64,000 bases of DNA from Curtobacterium caseinilyticum (GTDB taxonomy: Bacteria; Actinomycetota; Actinomycetes; Actinomycetales; Microbacteriaceae). Below the pieces are notes generated by a model that saw nothing but the letters and a program-made list of their open reading frames with translations, made no database searches and was not told the origin of the DNA. Positions 7,450-15,740 of this stretch are shown in pieces. Position 1 is the stretch's first letter. Every line of letters starts with the position of its first letter. Where the stretch lies: positions 124,001 to 188,000 of the forward strand of contig NZ_JAUCMN010000003.1 of NCBI RefSeq assembly GCF_030363035.1, in the 5' to 3' direction. The position numbers were made by a program, and so were the translations under genes.

Positions 7450-8523
7450 TCAGTTGTTGAAGCGGAACTCCACCACGTCGCCGTCCTGCATGACGTAGTC
7501 CTTGCCCTCGATCCGGGCCTTGCCGTGCGCACGCGCCTCGGCGATCGACCCGGCCGCCATCAGGTCCTCGAACGAGATGACCTCGGCCTTGATGAAGCCC
7601 TTCTCGAAGTCGGTGTGGATGACGCCGGCGGCCTGGGGAGCCTTCCAGCCCTTGCCGATCGTCCACGCACGCGCTTCCTTCGGCCCGGCCGTCAGGTAGG
7701 TCTGCAGCCCGAGGGTGTCGAAGCCGATGCGGGCCAGCTGGTCGAGGCCCGACTCGGTCTGCCCGGTGGACTCGAGGAGCTCCGCGGCGTCCTCGGGGTC
7801 GAGGTCGATGAGCTCCGACTCGATCTTCGCGTCGAGGAACACGGCCTGCGCGGGGGCGACGAGCGCGGACAGCTCGGCCTTGCGGGCCTCGTCGGTGAGC
7901 ACGGCCTCGTCGACGTTGAACACGAAGATGAAGGGCTTGGCGGAGAGCAGCCCGAGTTCGCGGATCGGGTCGAGGTCGATCGAGGTCGCGGACAGCAGCG
8001 TGCCGGCCTCGAGCGCCTCCTTCGCCTCCTGCGCGGTGGCGAGCACGATCGGCTCGGCCTGCTTGAGCTTGACGGTCTTCTCGTACCGCGGCAGCGCCTT
8101 CTCGATGGTCTCGAGGTCGGCGAGGATCAGCTCGGTGTTGATGACCTCGAGGTCGTCCTTCGGGGACACCTTGTTCGCGACGTGCACGACGTCGTCGTCG
8201 GCGAAGCCCCGGACGACCTGCGCGATGGCGTCGGCCTCGCGGATGTTCGCGAGGAACTTGTTGCCGAGGCCCTCGCCCTCGCTGGCCCCCTTGACGATGC
8301 CGGCGATGTCGACGAACGACACCGGCGCCGGCACGGTCTTCTCGGAGTGGAACAGGGTCGCGAGCTGGTCGAGCCGCGGGTCGGGCAGGTTCACCACGCC
8401 GACGTTCGGTTCGATCGTCGCGAACGGGTAGTTCGCGGCGAGGACCTGGTTCTTGGTCAGGGCGTTGAACAGGGTCGACTTGCCGACGTTCGGGAGACCG
8501 ACGATTCCGATGGTGAGAGCCAC
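7450..8523 (-). CDS. ychF: redox-regulated ATPase YchF (Obg-like)
   Basis: The 357-residue P-loop NTPase matches YchF/OLA1 in full length. Motifs are G1 GLPNVGKST (about 9-17), the switch region DIAGIVKGASEGEGLGN, the altered G4 NVDE in place of NKxD (the reason YchF prefers ATP), and a C-terminal TGS domain ending in GDVVEFRFNN. It associates with ribosomes and acts in translation and stress control. The GTG at 8523 gives the family's standard MALTIGIVGLPN start, although no Shine-Dalgarno sequence is visible just upstream. Confidence 0.97.
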   Translation of the reverse strand: MALTIGIVGLPNVGKSTLFNALTKNQVLAANYPFATIEPNVGVVNLPDPRLDQLATLFHSEKTVPAPVSFVDIAGIVKGASEGEGLGNKFLANIREADAIAQVVRGFADDDVVHVANKVSPKDDLEVINTELILADLETIEKALPRYEKTVKLKQAEPIVLATAQEAKEALEAGTLLSATSIDLDPIRELGLLSAKPFIFVFNVDEAVLTDEARKAELSALVAPAQAVFLDAKIESELIDLDPEDAAELLESTGQTESGLDQLARIGFDTLGLQTYLTAGPKEARAWTIGKGWKAPQAAGVIHTDFEKGFIKAEVISFEDLMAAGSIAEARAHGKARIEGKDYVMQDGDVVEFRFNN

Positions 8524-8584
8524 GGGAGGACAGCCTACCGGCGGCGACCCGCCGGGGCCGACCCGGGCCTCCCGTCCGGCGCGC

Positions 8585-8785
8585 TCACAGCTGCCAGCTG
8601 CGCGACAGGAAGTCCCACAGGACCAGGAGGAGGCCCTGCGCGGTCCCGAGGACGATGAGGGCGACCAGCACGCCGGTCGCGAGCAGCGCGGTCCCCAACC
8701 CGATCCCGCGACGCACCGTGTGCGGCTCCGCGTCGACGCGCTCGGTGCGTGCCAGCAGGTCGTCCATGTCCCTCGGCTCCCCCAT
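8585..8785 (-). CDS. small single-pass membrane protein
   Basis: This 66-residue ORF has a charged N-terminal 25 residues followed by a long hydrophobic helix (about 27-58: GLGTALLATGVLVALIVLGT, then a Leu/Val-rich stretch) and a short tail. It lies 61 bases upstream of ychF on the same strand. The gap holds a piece of the family 1 repeat (GGGCCTCCCGTCCGGCG). No family is recognised; the coding call rests on codon pattern and the clear membrane segment. Confidence 0.6.
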   Translation of the reverse strand: MGEPRDMDDLLARTERVDAEPHTVRRGIGLGTALLATGVLVALIVLGTAQGLLLVLWDFLSRSWQL

Positions 8786-8809
8786 GCGCCGACTGTACGG
8801 CGCGTCCGG

Positions 8810-9349
8810 TCAGCGCACCAGGGTCGCGACCCGACGGTCGACCAGGTCCAGGACGTCGGCCTGGAGGCGCTGCGAACGCCGCCGGTCACCGCGTACCTCG
8901 AGCGCGTGGTCGGCCCCCGGCACGGTGTGCAGCTCGGCACGGCTGCTCCCGACCGCGGACGGCAGCCACACCGGGTCGGCGGAGCCGCCGACCGCCAGTG
9001 ACCCCGCGCCGGCGGCGGCGAGCGCCGCGACCACGGCAGGGTGCGTCAGCACCGGCGTGAGCCACACCCCGTCCACCCCCTGCCGGACGGCCCACGGCAG
9101 GGCGAAGCACCCGAAGGACTTCGCGACGACGAGGTCCGGGCGGCGGCCGGTGAGCGCCTCGTCGACCGCCCGCTCGACGAAGGCGACGGGGTCCTCCTTG
9201 CTGGCGGCGTCCACCGTCCACTCCGGCGCCGCCACCTCGGCCCGGTGCTCAGCGGCGATCGCGCGGGACCACCAGAGCAGGGGTGCCTGCTGCCCGTAGC
9301 CGGCACCCGGCAGGACGAGGACGAGCGGGGGCGCGGCTGCTCCGGTCAT
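8810..9349 (-). CDS. alpha/beta hydrolase, KANL3/Tex30-like
   Basis: The 179-residue protein has a compact alpha/beta-hydrolase fold. It opens with LVLVLPGAGYG (strand plus oxyanion-hole turn), has the nucleophile elbow VAKSFGCFA (Ser near 95, with Ala replacing the first Gly of GxSxG), then GSADPVW (acid) and a late GADHALEV providing the catalytic His. The substrate is unknown. It is divergent from the exonuclease gene with about 80 bases between them. ATG 9349 gives a natural start right before the first strand. Confidence 0.82.
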   Translation of the reverse strand: MTGAAAPPLVLVLPGAGYGQQAPLLWWSRAIAAEHRAEVAAPEWTVDAASKEDPVAFVERAVDEALTGRRPDLVVAKSFGCFALPWAVRQGVDGVWLTPVLTHPAVVAALAAAGAGSLAVGGSADPVWLPSAVGSSRAELHTVPGADHALEVRGDRRRSQRLQADVLDLVDRRVATLVR

Positions 9350-9430
9350 GCTCCGGACGGTACCGCGGCCCGGCCGCAACGCCGAGGACGCGACGCGACG
9401 ATGTCGGAACCCCGTGCGACGATCGGGCCC

Positions 9431-10066
9431 GTGCCGTTGAACTTCACCGCGATCGACTTCGAGACCGCGAACAGCTCGCCCGCGAGCGCCTGCTCCGTCG
9501 GACTCGTCAAGGTCCGCGGCGGCCGCGTTGTCGAGCGGGCGTCCTGGTTCATCCAGCCGCCGGTCGGACACGACGCCTTCCTCGAGTGGAACACCCGCAT
9601 CCACGGCATCGTCGCGTCGGACGTCGTCGGCGCGAAGGGCTGGGCCGAGCAGTACCGCGACATCGTGGCGTTCGCCGACGGGGACGTCCTGGTCGCGCAC
9701 AACGCCCGGTTCGACATGGGCGTGATCGCCGGCGGCTGCTCGGCGACGGGCACCGAGCTCGCGGAGCACCACTCCCTGTGCTCGCTGCAGGTCGCGCGGA
9801 AGACCTACACGCTCGACTCGTACCGCCTGCCGATGGCCGCACGGGCCGCGGGGCACGAGGGCTTCCAGCACCACGACGCCGCTGCCGACGCCGAGGCGTG
9901 CGCGGCGATCGTCGTGCACGCGGCCGGGCACCACGGCTGCGACACGGTCGAGGCCCTCGGCGCGGCGACCCGGGTGCACATCGCGCCGGTGCGTCCGCGG
10001 ACGGAGCAGCCCCGTGCGACGAGCCAGCCGCGGCTGTCGAACCGTCCGATGATCTTCGCCGACTGA
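9431..10066 (+). CDS. DEDDh-type 3'-5' exonuclease (DnaQ/epsilon-like)
   Basis: The 211-residue exonuclease has the DEDDh motifs: Exo I AIDFETAN (D9, E11), Exo II AHNARFDMGVI, and Exo III HHDAAADAEACA. Two metal ions held by these acids cleave nucleotides from 3' ends; proteins of this size are stand-alone DnaQ-like enzymes. The C-terminal 40 residues (PRTEQPRATSQP) are a disordered tail. The GTG at 9431 (VPLNFTAIDFETAN) was chosen because family members start right at the first strand; an in-frame ATG at 9401 would add ten residues. Confidence 0.87.
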   Translation: MPLNFTAIDFETANSSPASACSVGLVKVRGGRVVERASWFIQPPVGHDAFLEWNTRIHGIVASDVVGAKGWAEQYRDIVAFADGDVLVAHNARFDMGVIAGGCSATGTELAEHHSLCSLQVARKTYTLDSYRLPMAARAAGHEGFQHHDAAADAEACAAIVVHAAGHHGCDTVEALGAATRVHIAPVRPRTEQPRATSQPRLSNRPMIFAD

Positions 10067-10103
10067 CCCCGTCGGCCCGCAGGCCGGTGGGAGGGCCGAT
10101 GGT

Positions 10104-10117
10104 ATTGTCACGACAAT
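10104..10117. promoter_or_regulatory. palindrome in gntR leader, likely operator
   Basis: ATTGTC-AC-GACAAT is a perfect 14-base palindrome 60 bases before the GntR-family start. It resembles sequences at the tautomerase leader and the iolC promoter (TGTnAnGACAA). Confidence 0.55.
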
Positions 10118-10177
10118 GCCGATCCGGCGCCGCCGCCGGTGCCGTCCCGTCGGCGCCGACTCCCCCGAAGGACCGCG

Positions 10178-10936
10178 ATGACCAACGAAGGCCAGCTGCC
10201 GTCCGACCTGTTCATGGACCTGGACCGGTCGGGTCCGATGCCCCTGTACTTCCAGGTGGCCTCTCGCATCGAGGAGGCGATCCGCTCCGGCGCGATGCCG
10301 CCCGGCGCCCGTCTCGAGAACGAGATCGCGCTCGGCGAGCGGCTCGGCCTGTCCCGCCCGACGATCCGCCGGGCGATCCAGGACCTCGTCGACAAGGGCC
10401 TGCTCGTCCGTCGCCGCGGCATCGGCACGCAGGTCGTGCACGGTCCGGTCACGCGCAAGGTCGAGCTGACGAGCCTGTACGACGACCTGGCGCAGGGCGC
10501 GCAGGTGCCGACGACGAAGCTGCTGCGGCGCGACGACGTGCCGGCGAGCGAGGTCGTCGCCGAGGCGCTCGGCATCACCCCCGGCACGATCGTCCCGCAC
10601 ATCCGGCGGGTGCGGTTCGCCGAGGACGTCCCGATGGCCATCCTCGAGAACTACCTGCCGCCCGAGTTCGCCGAGATCACCGACGAGGACCTGCAGGCGC
10701 ACGGGCTCTACCAGCTGCTGCGCGGCCGGGGCGTCACGATGCGGGTCGCGAAGCAGCGGATCGGCGCCCGGGCGGTCACCGACGACGAGGCATCGCTCCT
10801 CGAGATCGAGGACGGCGACCCCGTGCTGACGATGACCCGCACCGCGTACGACGCGTCGGGCCGGGCGGTGGAGTACGGCGTGCACTGCTACCGCCCGGAC
10901 CGCTACTCGTTCGAGGTCACCCTCGTCGACAAGTAG
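10178..10936 (+). CDS. GntR-family (HutC/UTRA) transcriptional regulator
   Basis: The 252-residue regulator has an N-terminal winged HTH at about 18-88 (PLYFQVASRIEEAIRSG, LPxE-like LENEIALGERLGLSRPTIRR) and a C-terminal UTRA ligand domain. UTRA domains bind sugars or sugar phosphates. Actinobacterial inositol clusters are often controlled by a GntR protein (IolR), and this gene lies 540 bases from the distal end of the iol operon, so an iol regulator is plausible but inferred. The start at 10178 follows GAAGGA. A perfect palindrome in its leader suggests autoregulation. Confidence 0.88.
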   Translation: MTNEGQLPSDLFMDLDRSGPMPLYFQVASRIEEAIRSGAMPPGARLENEIALGERLGLSRPTIRRAIQDLVDKGLLVRRRGIGTQVVHGPVTRKVELTSLYDDLAQGAQVPTTKLLRRDDVPASEVVAEALGITPGTIVPHIRRVRFAEDVPMAILENYLPPEFAEITDEDLQAHGLYQLLRGRGVTMRVAKQRIGARAVTDDEASLLEIEDGDPVLTMTRTAYDASGRAVEYGVHCYRPDRYSFEVTLVDK

Positions 10937-10945
10937 GTCGGCGGG

Positions 10946-11353
10946 TCAGCCCGCTGCGGGTACGCCCAGCTCGCCCGTCACGTACTGGGCACGGCCGAAG
11001 CCGAAGGACCAGTCCTGCGGGCCGTTCTCGACGTAGCCGATGAAGACGTCCTCGCTCGCGACGCCGACCTCCGTCAGCCGGTCGTGGACCGCCCGGTAGA
11101 GGCCCTGCTTGGTCTCGTCGGTGCGTCCGCGCTGCGTGAAGACCTGGATGACGACGACATCTTCGGTGCGCTCGAAGCCGAGGCCGGCGTCCTCGGCGAT
11201 GATGTGCTGCGCCGGGTGCTCGGTGATCACCTGGAAGCGGTCGCGCTCCGGGATGCCGTACTCGGCCACGATGGCGGTGTGGATCGCGTCGGCGATCGCG
11301 CGGACCTGGTCGGGCGTGCGGCCGGTGGCGAGGTCGATACGGACGAGCGGCAT
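10946..11353 (-). CDS. tautomerase-family protein (4-oxalocrotonate tautomerase-like)
   Basis: The 135-residue protein starts MPLVRIDL, so Pro would be at position 2 and, after Met removal, act as the N-terminal catalytic base of the tautomerase superfamily. Length and pattern (GRTPDQVRAIADAIHTAIVA, ERDRFQVI) fit the YusQ-like double-unit subgroup. It may isomerise keto/enol intermediates; the substrate is unknown. A strong AGGAGG precedes the ATG. It is convergent with the GntR gene (9-base gap) and shares an operator-like motif with iolC, so a role in inositol breakdown is possible. Confidence 0.87.
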   Translation of the reverse strand: MPLVRIDLATGRTPDQVRAIADAIHTAIVAEYGIPERDRFQVITEHPAQHIIAEDAGLGFERTEDVVVIQVFTQRGRTDETKQGLYRAVHDRLTEVGVASEDVFIGYVENGPQDWSFGFGRAQYVTGELGVPAAG

Positions 11354-11372
11354 GGTGCCTCCTGGTTCGGGA

Positions 11373-11382
11373 ACTTTGTCCT
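11373..11382 (-). promoter_or_regulatory. operator-like motif before tautomerase gene
   Basis: Read on the minus strand, AGGACAAAGT matches AGGGCAAAGT in the iolC promoter at 9 of 10 bases. It lies 20 bases upstream of the tautomerase start, between a possible promoter and the ribosome-binding site. Confidence 0.45.
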
Positions 11383-11422
11383 TACATACTAACAACAGGT
11401 GGTCCAGAAGTCTCCCCGTGAT

Positions 11423-11468
11423 GGACGGGAGGCGCGGTGCCAGCCGGCACCGCGCCTCCGATCCGTCC
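11423..11468. repeat. family 1 palindromic element, likely iol operon terminator
   Basis: GGACGGGAGGCGCGGTGCC pairs with the complementary half around AGCC, with one small bulge near the base. It begins 10 bases beyond the last iol gene and so doubles as the operon terminator. Confidence 0.75.
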
Positions 11469-11478
11469 CGGTGTGCGC

Positions 11479-12678
11479 CTACAGCACCGGTGCCGCCGCG
11501 CCCGTCGTCACCCGTCCGTCGACGCGGGCCACGTCGTGCCACGCCCCGTCGGCGAGCGATGCCTCAGCCGCCTCCACGATCGACGCGGCCGCCAGGCCGT
11601 CGGCGACCGACGGCGCGAGCTGCTCCCCGCGGAGGACGCTGGCGACGAACTGCGCGGCCTCGATCGTCTTGAGGTCGTCGTACCCCATCGCGGTTCCCGC
11701 GCCGGGCTGGAAGCGCGCGAAGTGCCCGTCGCCCGGTGCCACGAAGTGGGTGACGTAGCCGTCGACCTCCTGCCCGTCGAGGGCGACCTGCAGCTCGTTC
11801 AGCCGCTGGAAGTCCCAGCGGACCGAACCGGTCGTGCCGTAGACCTCGAGCGTGTACTCGGCGTGCGGCCCGCGCATCACGCGGCTCGAATCCATCGTGC
11901 CGACGGCACCGTCCTCGAAGCGGAACAGCAGGGCGGCGTAGTCCTCGTTCTCCACCGCACCGCGCTCGCCGGTCGCGGCGGCCGTCCGGTCGACGATGCC
12001 CTGGCCGGGGCGCGGTCGGGTGTCGATGAACGTCTCGCCGAGCGCGGTCACGCTCGCGATCCGGCCGACGAGGTACTGCGCGAGGTCGAGGCCGTGGGAC
12101 AGCAGGTCGCCCAGGACGCCCGAGCCGGCGCGCTCGCGCTCGAAGCGCCAGGTCAGCGGGGCGTCGGGGTCGGACGAGTAGTCGGCGAGGAGCGACCCGC
12201 GCACGTTCGTGATCCGACCGAGTCGACCGCTGCGGACGAGCTCGCGGGCGCGCTGGATGGCGGGGGCGTGCCGGTAGTTGAAGCCCACGCTCGTGACGAG
12301 CCCGGCGCGCTCGACGGCATCGTGGATGGCGCGGGAGTCGCTCGCGTACCGGCCCATCGGCTTCTCGATCCAGAAGGGCTTGCCGGCAGCGGCGGCGGCG
12401 ACGGCCATCTCGCGGTGCAGGAAGTTCGGCGAGCAGATCGAGACGACGTCGACGGCGGGGTCGTCGAGGACCTCGTGGAAGTCCGCGACGGCGCGTTCGT
12501 ACCCGAGCCTCGTGACCGCCTGGTCGCGGGCCTCGGGCACCGGGTCGGCGGCGACGACGAGTCGTGGGCGCACACCGAGCTCGGGGAAGTGGTCGGGCAG
12601 GGCGCGGTACGCGCGGGAGTGCAGGCGGCCCATCCAGCCGACCGAGACCAGCCCGACGCCGATCGTGTCCGCGGTCAT
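11479..12678 (-). CDS. Gfo/Idh/MocA-family oxidoreductase, last gene of iol operon
   Basis: The 399-residue NAD(P)-dependent dehydrogenase has an N-terminal Rossmann fold (GVGLVSVGWMGRLHSRAY), the family EKP motif in FWIEKPMGRY, and a C-terminal beta-sheet domain with a likely catalytic His (GDLLSHGLDLAQYL). It differs from IolG at 14653-15711 in length and sequence, so it may act on another inositol isomer (scyllo- or chiro-inositol) or on a sugar derivative. It overlaps the transaldolase-like gene by 4 bases (ATGA), which places it firmly in the operon. Confidence 0.9.
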   Translation of the reverse strand: MTADTIGVGLVSVGWMGRLHSRAYRALPDHFPELGVRPRLVVAADPVPEARDQAVTRLGYERAVADFHEVLDDPAVDVVSICSPNFLHREMAVAAAAAGKPFWIEKPMGRYASDSRAIHDAVERAGLVTSVGFNYRHAPAIQRARELVRSGRLGRITNVRGSLLADYSSDPDAPLTWRFERERAGSGVLGDLLSHGLDLAQYLVGRIASVTALGETFIDTRPRPGQGIVDRTAAATGERGAVENEDYAALLFRFEDGAVGTMDSSRVMRGPHAEYTLEVYGTTGSVRWDFQRLNELQVALDGQEVDGYVTHFVAPGDGHFARFQPGAGTAMGYDDLKTIEAAQFVASVLRGEQLAPSVADGLAAASIVEAAEASLADGAWHDVARVDGRVTTGAAAPVL

Positions 12679-13787
12679 GCCGCCGGGACGATGATGTCGC
12701 GGACCAGGGCGTCGAGCTTGGCGTCCGCGTCGAGGAACTGCCGCAGGGTCGTCACCGTCGCGCCGAACCGGTCGAACTCGTCGATGGTCATGCCGTCGAC
12801 GTCGTACCCGCGGGCGAACTCCGGCGTCGCCGCACGGAGCGCCGCGACGACCTCCGCCGGCACGTCGTCGTCGATCGCGTCCGGACGCCACGGGAACGCG
12901 TTCGCGTTGATGTCCTTCGACCACTGGAACGGTGGCGACACGACGAGGTCACCGCCCTGGAACTCCGACCACTGCAGCGCGTTCCGGAACGCCGCGACGA
13001 GCACGCGTGACCGGAAGCCCCGCTCGCGGAACACCCGGTGGGCGTTCTTCACCGCGGCGACCCCGGCCCACTCGAGGATCCCCGGGTCGACCATGACGTG
13101 GTCGCGCTTGACGACGGTCTTGAGCCAGTCGTCGAACCGCCCGGCCATCAGGGTGACGACGTGACCGAACTCCTGCTCCGGCAGACCGTCGGCGGCTCGA
13201 CGGTCGAGCGCGCGCTCGATGGCCTCGCCGACCGCGACGACCTGCGGGACGGTGAAGGACACGGTCGCGTTGATCGAGACACCGCGGTACGCGGCCTCCT
13301 CGATCGCGGCGATCCCGACCTTCGTCGCGGGGATCTTCACGATGATGTTCGGCGCGAGCCCCGAGAAGCGGACGGCCTGCTCGACGAGGGCGTCGCGGTC
13401 GCGGTGGAACCGCGGGTCGGTCTGCATGCTGAGCCGGCCGTTGCGGCCGCCGGAGGCCTCGAACGCGGGCAGCAGCTGGGCGGCGGCTGCGATCGAGAGC
13501 TCCTCCACGGCCTTCCAGCCGATCCAGGACTCCCCCGCCGTCGGGTGCTCGGCGGCGATCTGGCGGATCCGCGGCTCCCACGTCTCCGGGTCCTGCTTGA
13601 TGCACGTGTACGCGATGACCGGGTTGCAGGTCGCCCCGACGGCTCCGTACTCGTGGATCGCGGTGGCCAGCTCGCGCGGGTCGGCGGAGTCGTTCCAGAG
13701 CGCGGTCGGCGTCTGCGTCGCGGCCTGCAGCGTGACGGGACGGGTGTCGGCCTCGGCGTGCGGCGGGGTCTGCAGGGTCGTGGTCAT
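12675..13787 (-). CDS. transaldolase-family protein in iol operon
   Basis: The 370-residue TIM-barrel protein matches transaldolases: TLWNDSADP-like opening (ALWNDSADPRELATAI), GATCNPVI, and the Schiff-base Lys in NIIVKIPATKVG. It is longer than the FSA-type and has a divergent C-terminal part. It overlaps both neighbours by 4 bases. A true transaldolase would not be expected in the inositol route, so it may perform the aldol cleavage normally done by IolJ or handle a side product. That role is inferred from context only. Confidence 0.87.
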   Translation of the reverse strand: MTTTLQTPPHAEADTRPVTLQAATQTPTALWNDSADPRELATAIHEYGAVGATCNPVIAYTCIKQDPETWEPRIRQIAAEHPTAGESWIGWKAVEELSIAAAAQLLPAFEASGGRNGRLSMQTDPRFHRDRDALVEQAVRFSGLAPNIIVKIPATKVGIAAIEEAAYRGVSINATVSFTVPQVVAVGEAIERALDRRAADGLPEQEFGHVVTLMAGRFDDWLKTVVKRDHVMVDPGILEWAGVAAVKNAHRVFRERGFRSRVLVAAFRNALQWSEFQGGDLVVSPPFQWSKDINANAFPWRPDAIDDDVPAEVVAALRAATPEFARGYDVDGMTIDEFDRFGATVTTLRQFLDADAKLDALVRDIIVPAA

Positions 13788-14653
13788 CGGTCGAGTCCCT
13801 TCCTGATGGCGTCGAGCTGGAAGCGCGACACGGCGTCCGCGTTCTCGTCCTCGGCGAAGACGCTGGACACGGCGACGGTGTCGTCGCGGTCGGTGAACCC
13901 GATGCGGGCGAGTCCGGCCCAGAACGCGTCGAAGTCGACGTCGGCCTGGCCGACCGGCAGGTGCTGGTGCACCCGTGCGGTGTTGCCCGGCGGGTTCGAG
14001 ATGTAGCGCAGCCCGTGCGACCGGGTGTGGTCGAACGCGTCGGCGACGTGCACGAGCTGCAGCGAGTCCCCTGCCGCGTCGATGATCTCGTCCATGTTCC
14101 CGCCGTAGTGGAACGTGTGGCAGGCGACGTAGACGAAGCCGACGTGCTTCGAGTTGAGGCCGCGGATCACCCGCAGCGCCTCGAGCCCGTCCTCGACGAA
14201 GTCGTCGGGGTGCGGGTCGATGAGGACGCGCAGGCCGGCGTCCTCGATGAGCGGCAGGAGCTCCTCCATCGACCGGTAGAAGGCGTCCTCGGACTCCTCC
14301 GCCCGTTCGGGTCGCCCGGAGAACTCCGTGTTGATCGTGTCGACGCCCAGGCGCTTCGTGATCTCGATCACGCGCTTCCACTTCGTGACCGCGGCTTCGC
14401 GGGCGTCGCGGTCGGGGCCGGACCAGCGGAGCACCGGCAGCACCGAAGCGACCTGCACCCCTGCGTCGCGGCACGCGGCAGCGAAGGCGTCGACCAGGTC
14501 GTCGTCCGCCTTGGGGTGCCGGTAGAACGGGATGAAGTCCTTGTGCGGGGTGAGCTGCAGGTACTCGTAGCCCAGGTCCGCGACCTTCCGCGGGAACTCG
14601 AGCAGCGACAGGTCGTGGTGGAACGGCGTGGGGTCGAGGGCGATCTTCGGCAT
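13784..14653 (-). CDS. iolH: sugar phosphate isomerase/epimerase, IolH-like
   Basis: The 289-residue xylose-isomerase-type TIM barrel carries the metal ligand pattern seen in IolE/IolH proteins: NTEFSG (Glu), IDPHPDDF (Asp/His), HVADAFDH (His/Asp). It sits directly downstream of iolG, as iolH does in the Corynebacterium glutamicum iol cluster. Its exact reaction is not settled even in model organisms. It overlaps the iolG stop by one base and the next gene by four. The symbol rests on position and family, less on distinctive residues. Confidence 0.8.
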   Translation of the reverse strand: MPKIALDPTPFHHDLSLLEFPRKVADLGYEYLQLTPHKDFIPFYRHPKADDDLVDAFAAACRDAGVQVASVLPVLRWSGPDRDAREAAVTKWKRVIEITKRLGVDTINTEFSGRPERAEESEDAFYRSMEELLPLIEDAGLRVLIDPHPDDFVEDGLEALRVIRGLNSKHVGFVYVACHTFHYGGNMDEIIDAAGDSLQLVHVADAFDHTRSHGLRYISNPPGNTARVHQHLPVGQADVDFDAFWAGLARIGFTDRDDTVAVSSVFAEDENADAVSRFQLDAIRKGLDR

Positions 14654-15711
14654 CAGGCCCCCGCGAGCACGTCCGCCGCCGCGGTCGTGTCGTAGAACGC
14701 CGGCTTCGTGACCGCGTACTCGACCGTCTCGAGCGCGCCGGACTGCTGTGCCCGGACGGCGACCTCGGCCACGACCGACGCGGTGTACCCGTCCCAGGCG
14801 CTCGGGCCGTCGATGCCACCGGTGCGTGCGGCGTCGACCCAGCGCTGGACCTCTTCGTCGTAGGCGGCACCGAAGCGCTCCTTGAAGGACGGCGTGACGC
14901 CCTGGCCGGTGGCTCCCGCCGCGACGACCGTCGCCGAGGTGTCCCGACCGATGTAGGCGACGCCGGACTCGAACACGGCGTCCGTCGTGACCTGGTAGCC
15001 GAACTGGGCGTTGACGTTGATCTCGACGATCGCCATCGTGCCCGACTCGGTGGTGAACAGCACGAACTGGGGTTCGGGCAGGTCCGCCGGTGCGAGCGAG
15101 TTCTTCCGCGGCTTCTTCACCTCGACCGCGACGATCGGCTCACCCGTCAGGAACGGGATGATGTCGATCTCGTGGATCACCGAGTCGTGGATGAGCATCG
15201 ACTCGCTGAAGTTCGGCGGCGTCGTCGGGTTCCGGTGCGCGTGGTGCAGGGCGAGCAGCGCACCGTGGGCACCGGACTCCCGGAGCGCCTTGAGCTCCTG
15301 GTAGCCGGCGTCGAAGCGGCGCATGAAGCCGACCTGGATCGTCGGGCGGTCGGCGTGCTGCTGCTCGAGCTCGACGATGCGCAGCGAGTCCTCGGCGCTC
15401 GTCGTCAGCGGCTTCTCGCACAGGACCGTCAGACCCCGCTCGAGCGCGGTCACGAGGATCGGCTCGTGCAGGAAGCCGGGGGTCGCGATGATGACGCCGT
15501 CGATCTGGGTGGCGTCGAGGGCCTCCTCGAAGGACGCCGCGGTGATCGCGCCGGGTGCGAGCGCCGCGGCGGCCTGCGCGCGCGCCTCGTCCGGCTCGAC
15601 GACGGCGACGACGTCGGCGTTCGAGATCTTCGCGGTGATCCGACGGACGTGGTCGGCGCCCATCATGCCGGCGCCGACGACGGCGACGCGGAGGTTCTGG
15701 TTGGTGCTCAT
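14653..15711 (-). CDS. iolG: inositol 2-dehydrogenase (IolG)
   Basis: The 352-residue NAD-dependent dehydrogenase oxidises myo-inositol to 2-keto-myo-inositol, the first step of the route. It has the Rossmann motif VVGAGMMGADH, the EKP segment CEKPLTT, and a C-terminal half with HDSVIHEIDIIPFL, whose His/Asp pattern is typical of inositol dehydrogenases. It lies between iolE and iolH in the conserved order. The gap from iolE is 29 bases. A 1,5-anhydro or scyllo-inositol preference cannot be excluded from sequence. Confidence 0.92.
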   Translation of the reverse strand: MSTNQNLRVAVVGAGMMGADHVRRITAKISNADVVAVVEPDEARAQAAAALAPGAITAASFEEALDATQIDGVIIATPGFLHEPILVTALERGLTVLCEKPLTTSAEDSLRIVELEQQHADRPTIQVGFMRRFDAGYQELKALRESGAHGALLALHHAHRNPTTPPNFSESMLIHDSVIHEIDIIPFLTGEPIVAVEVKKPRKNSLAPADLPEPQFVLFTTESGTMAIVEINVNAQFGYQVTTDAVFESGVAYIGRDTSATVVAAGATGQGVTPSFKERFGAAYDEEVQRWVDAARTGGIDGPSAWDGYTASVVAEVAVRAQQSGALETVEYAVTKPAFYDTTAAADVLAGA

Positions 15712-15740
15712 GGGGTGCTCCCGAGGTGGTGGACGGCGCG

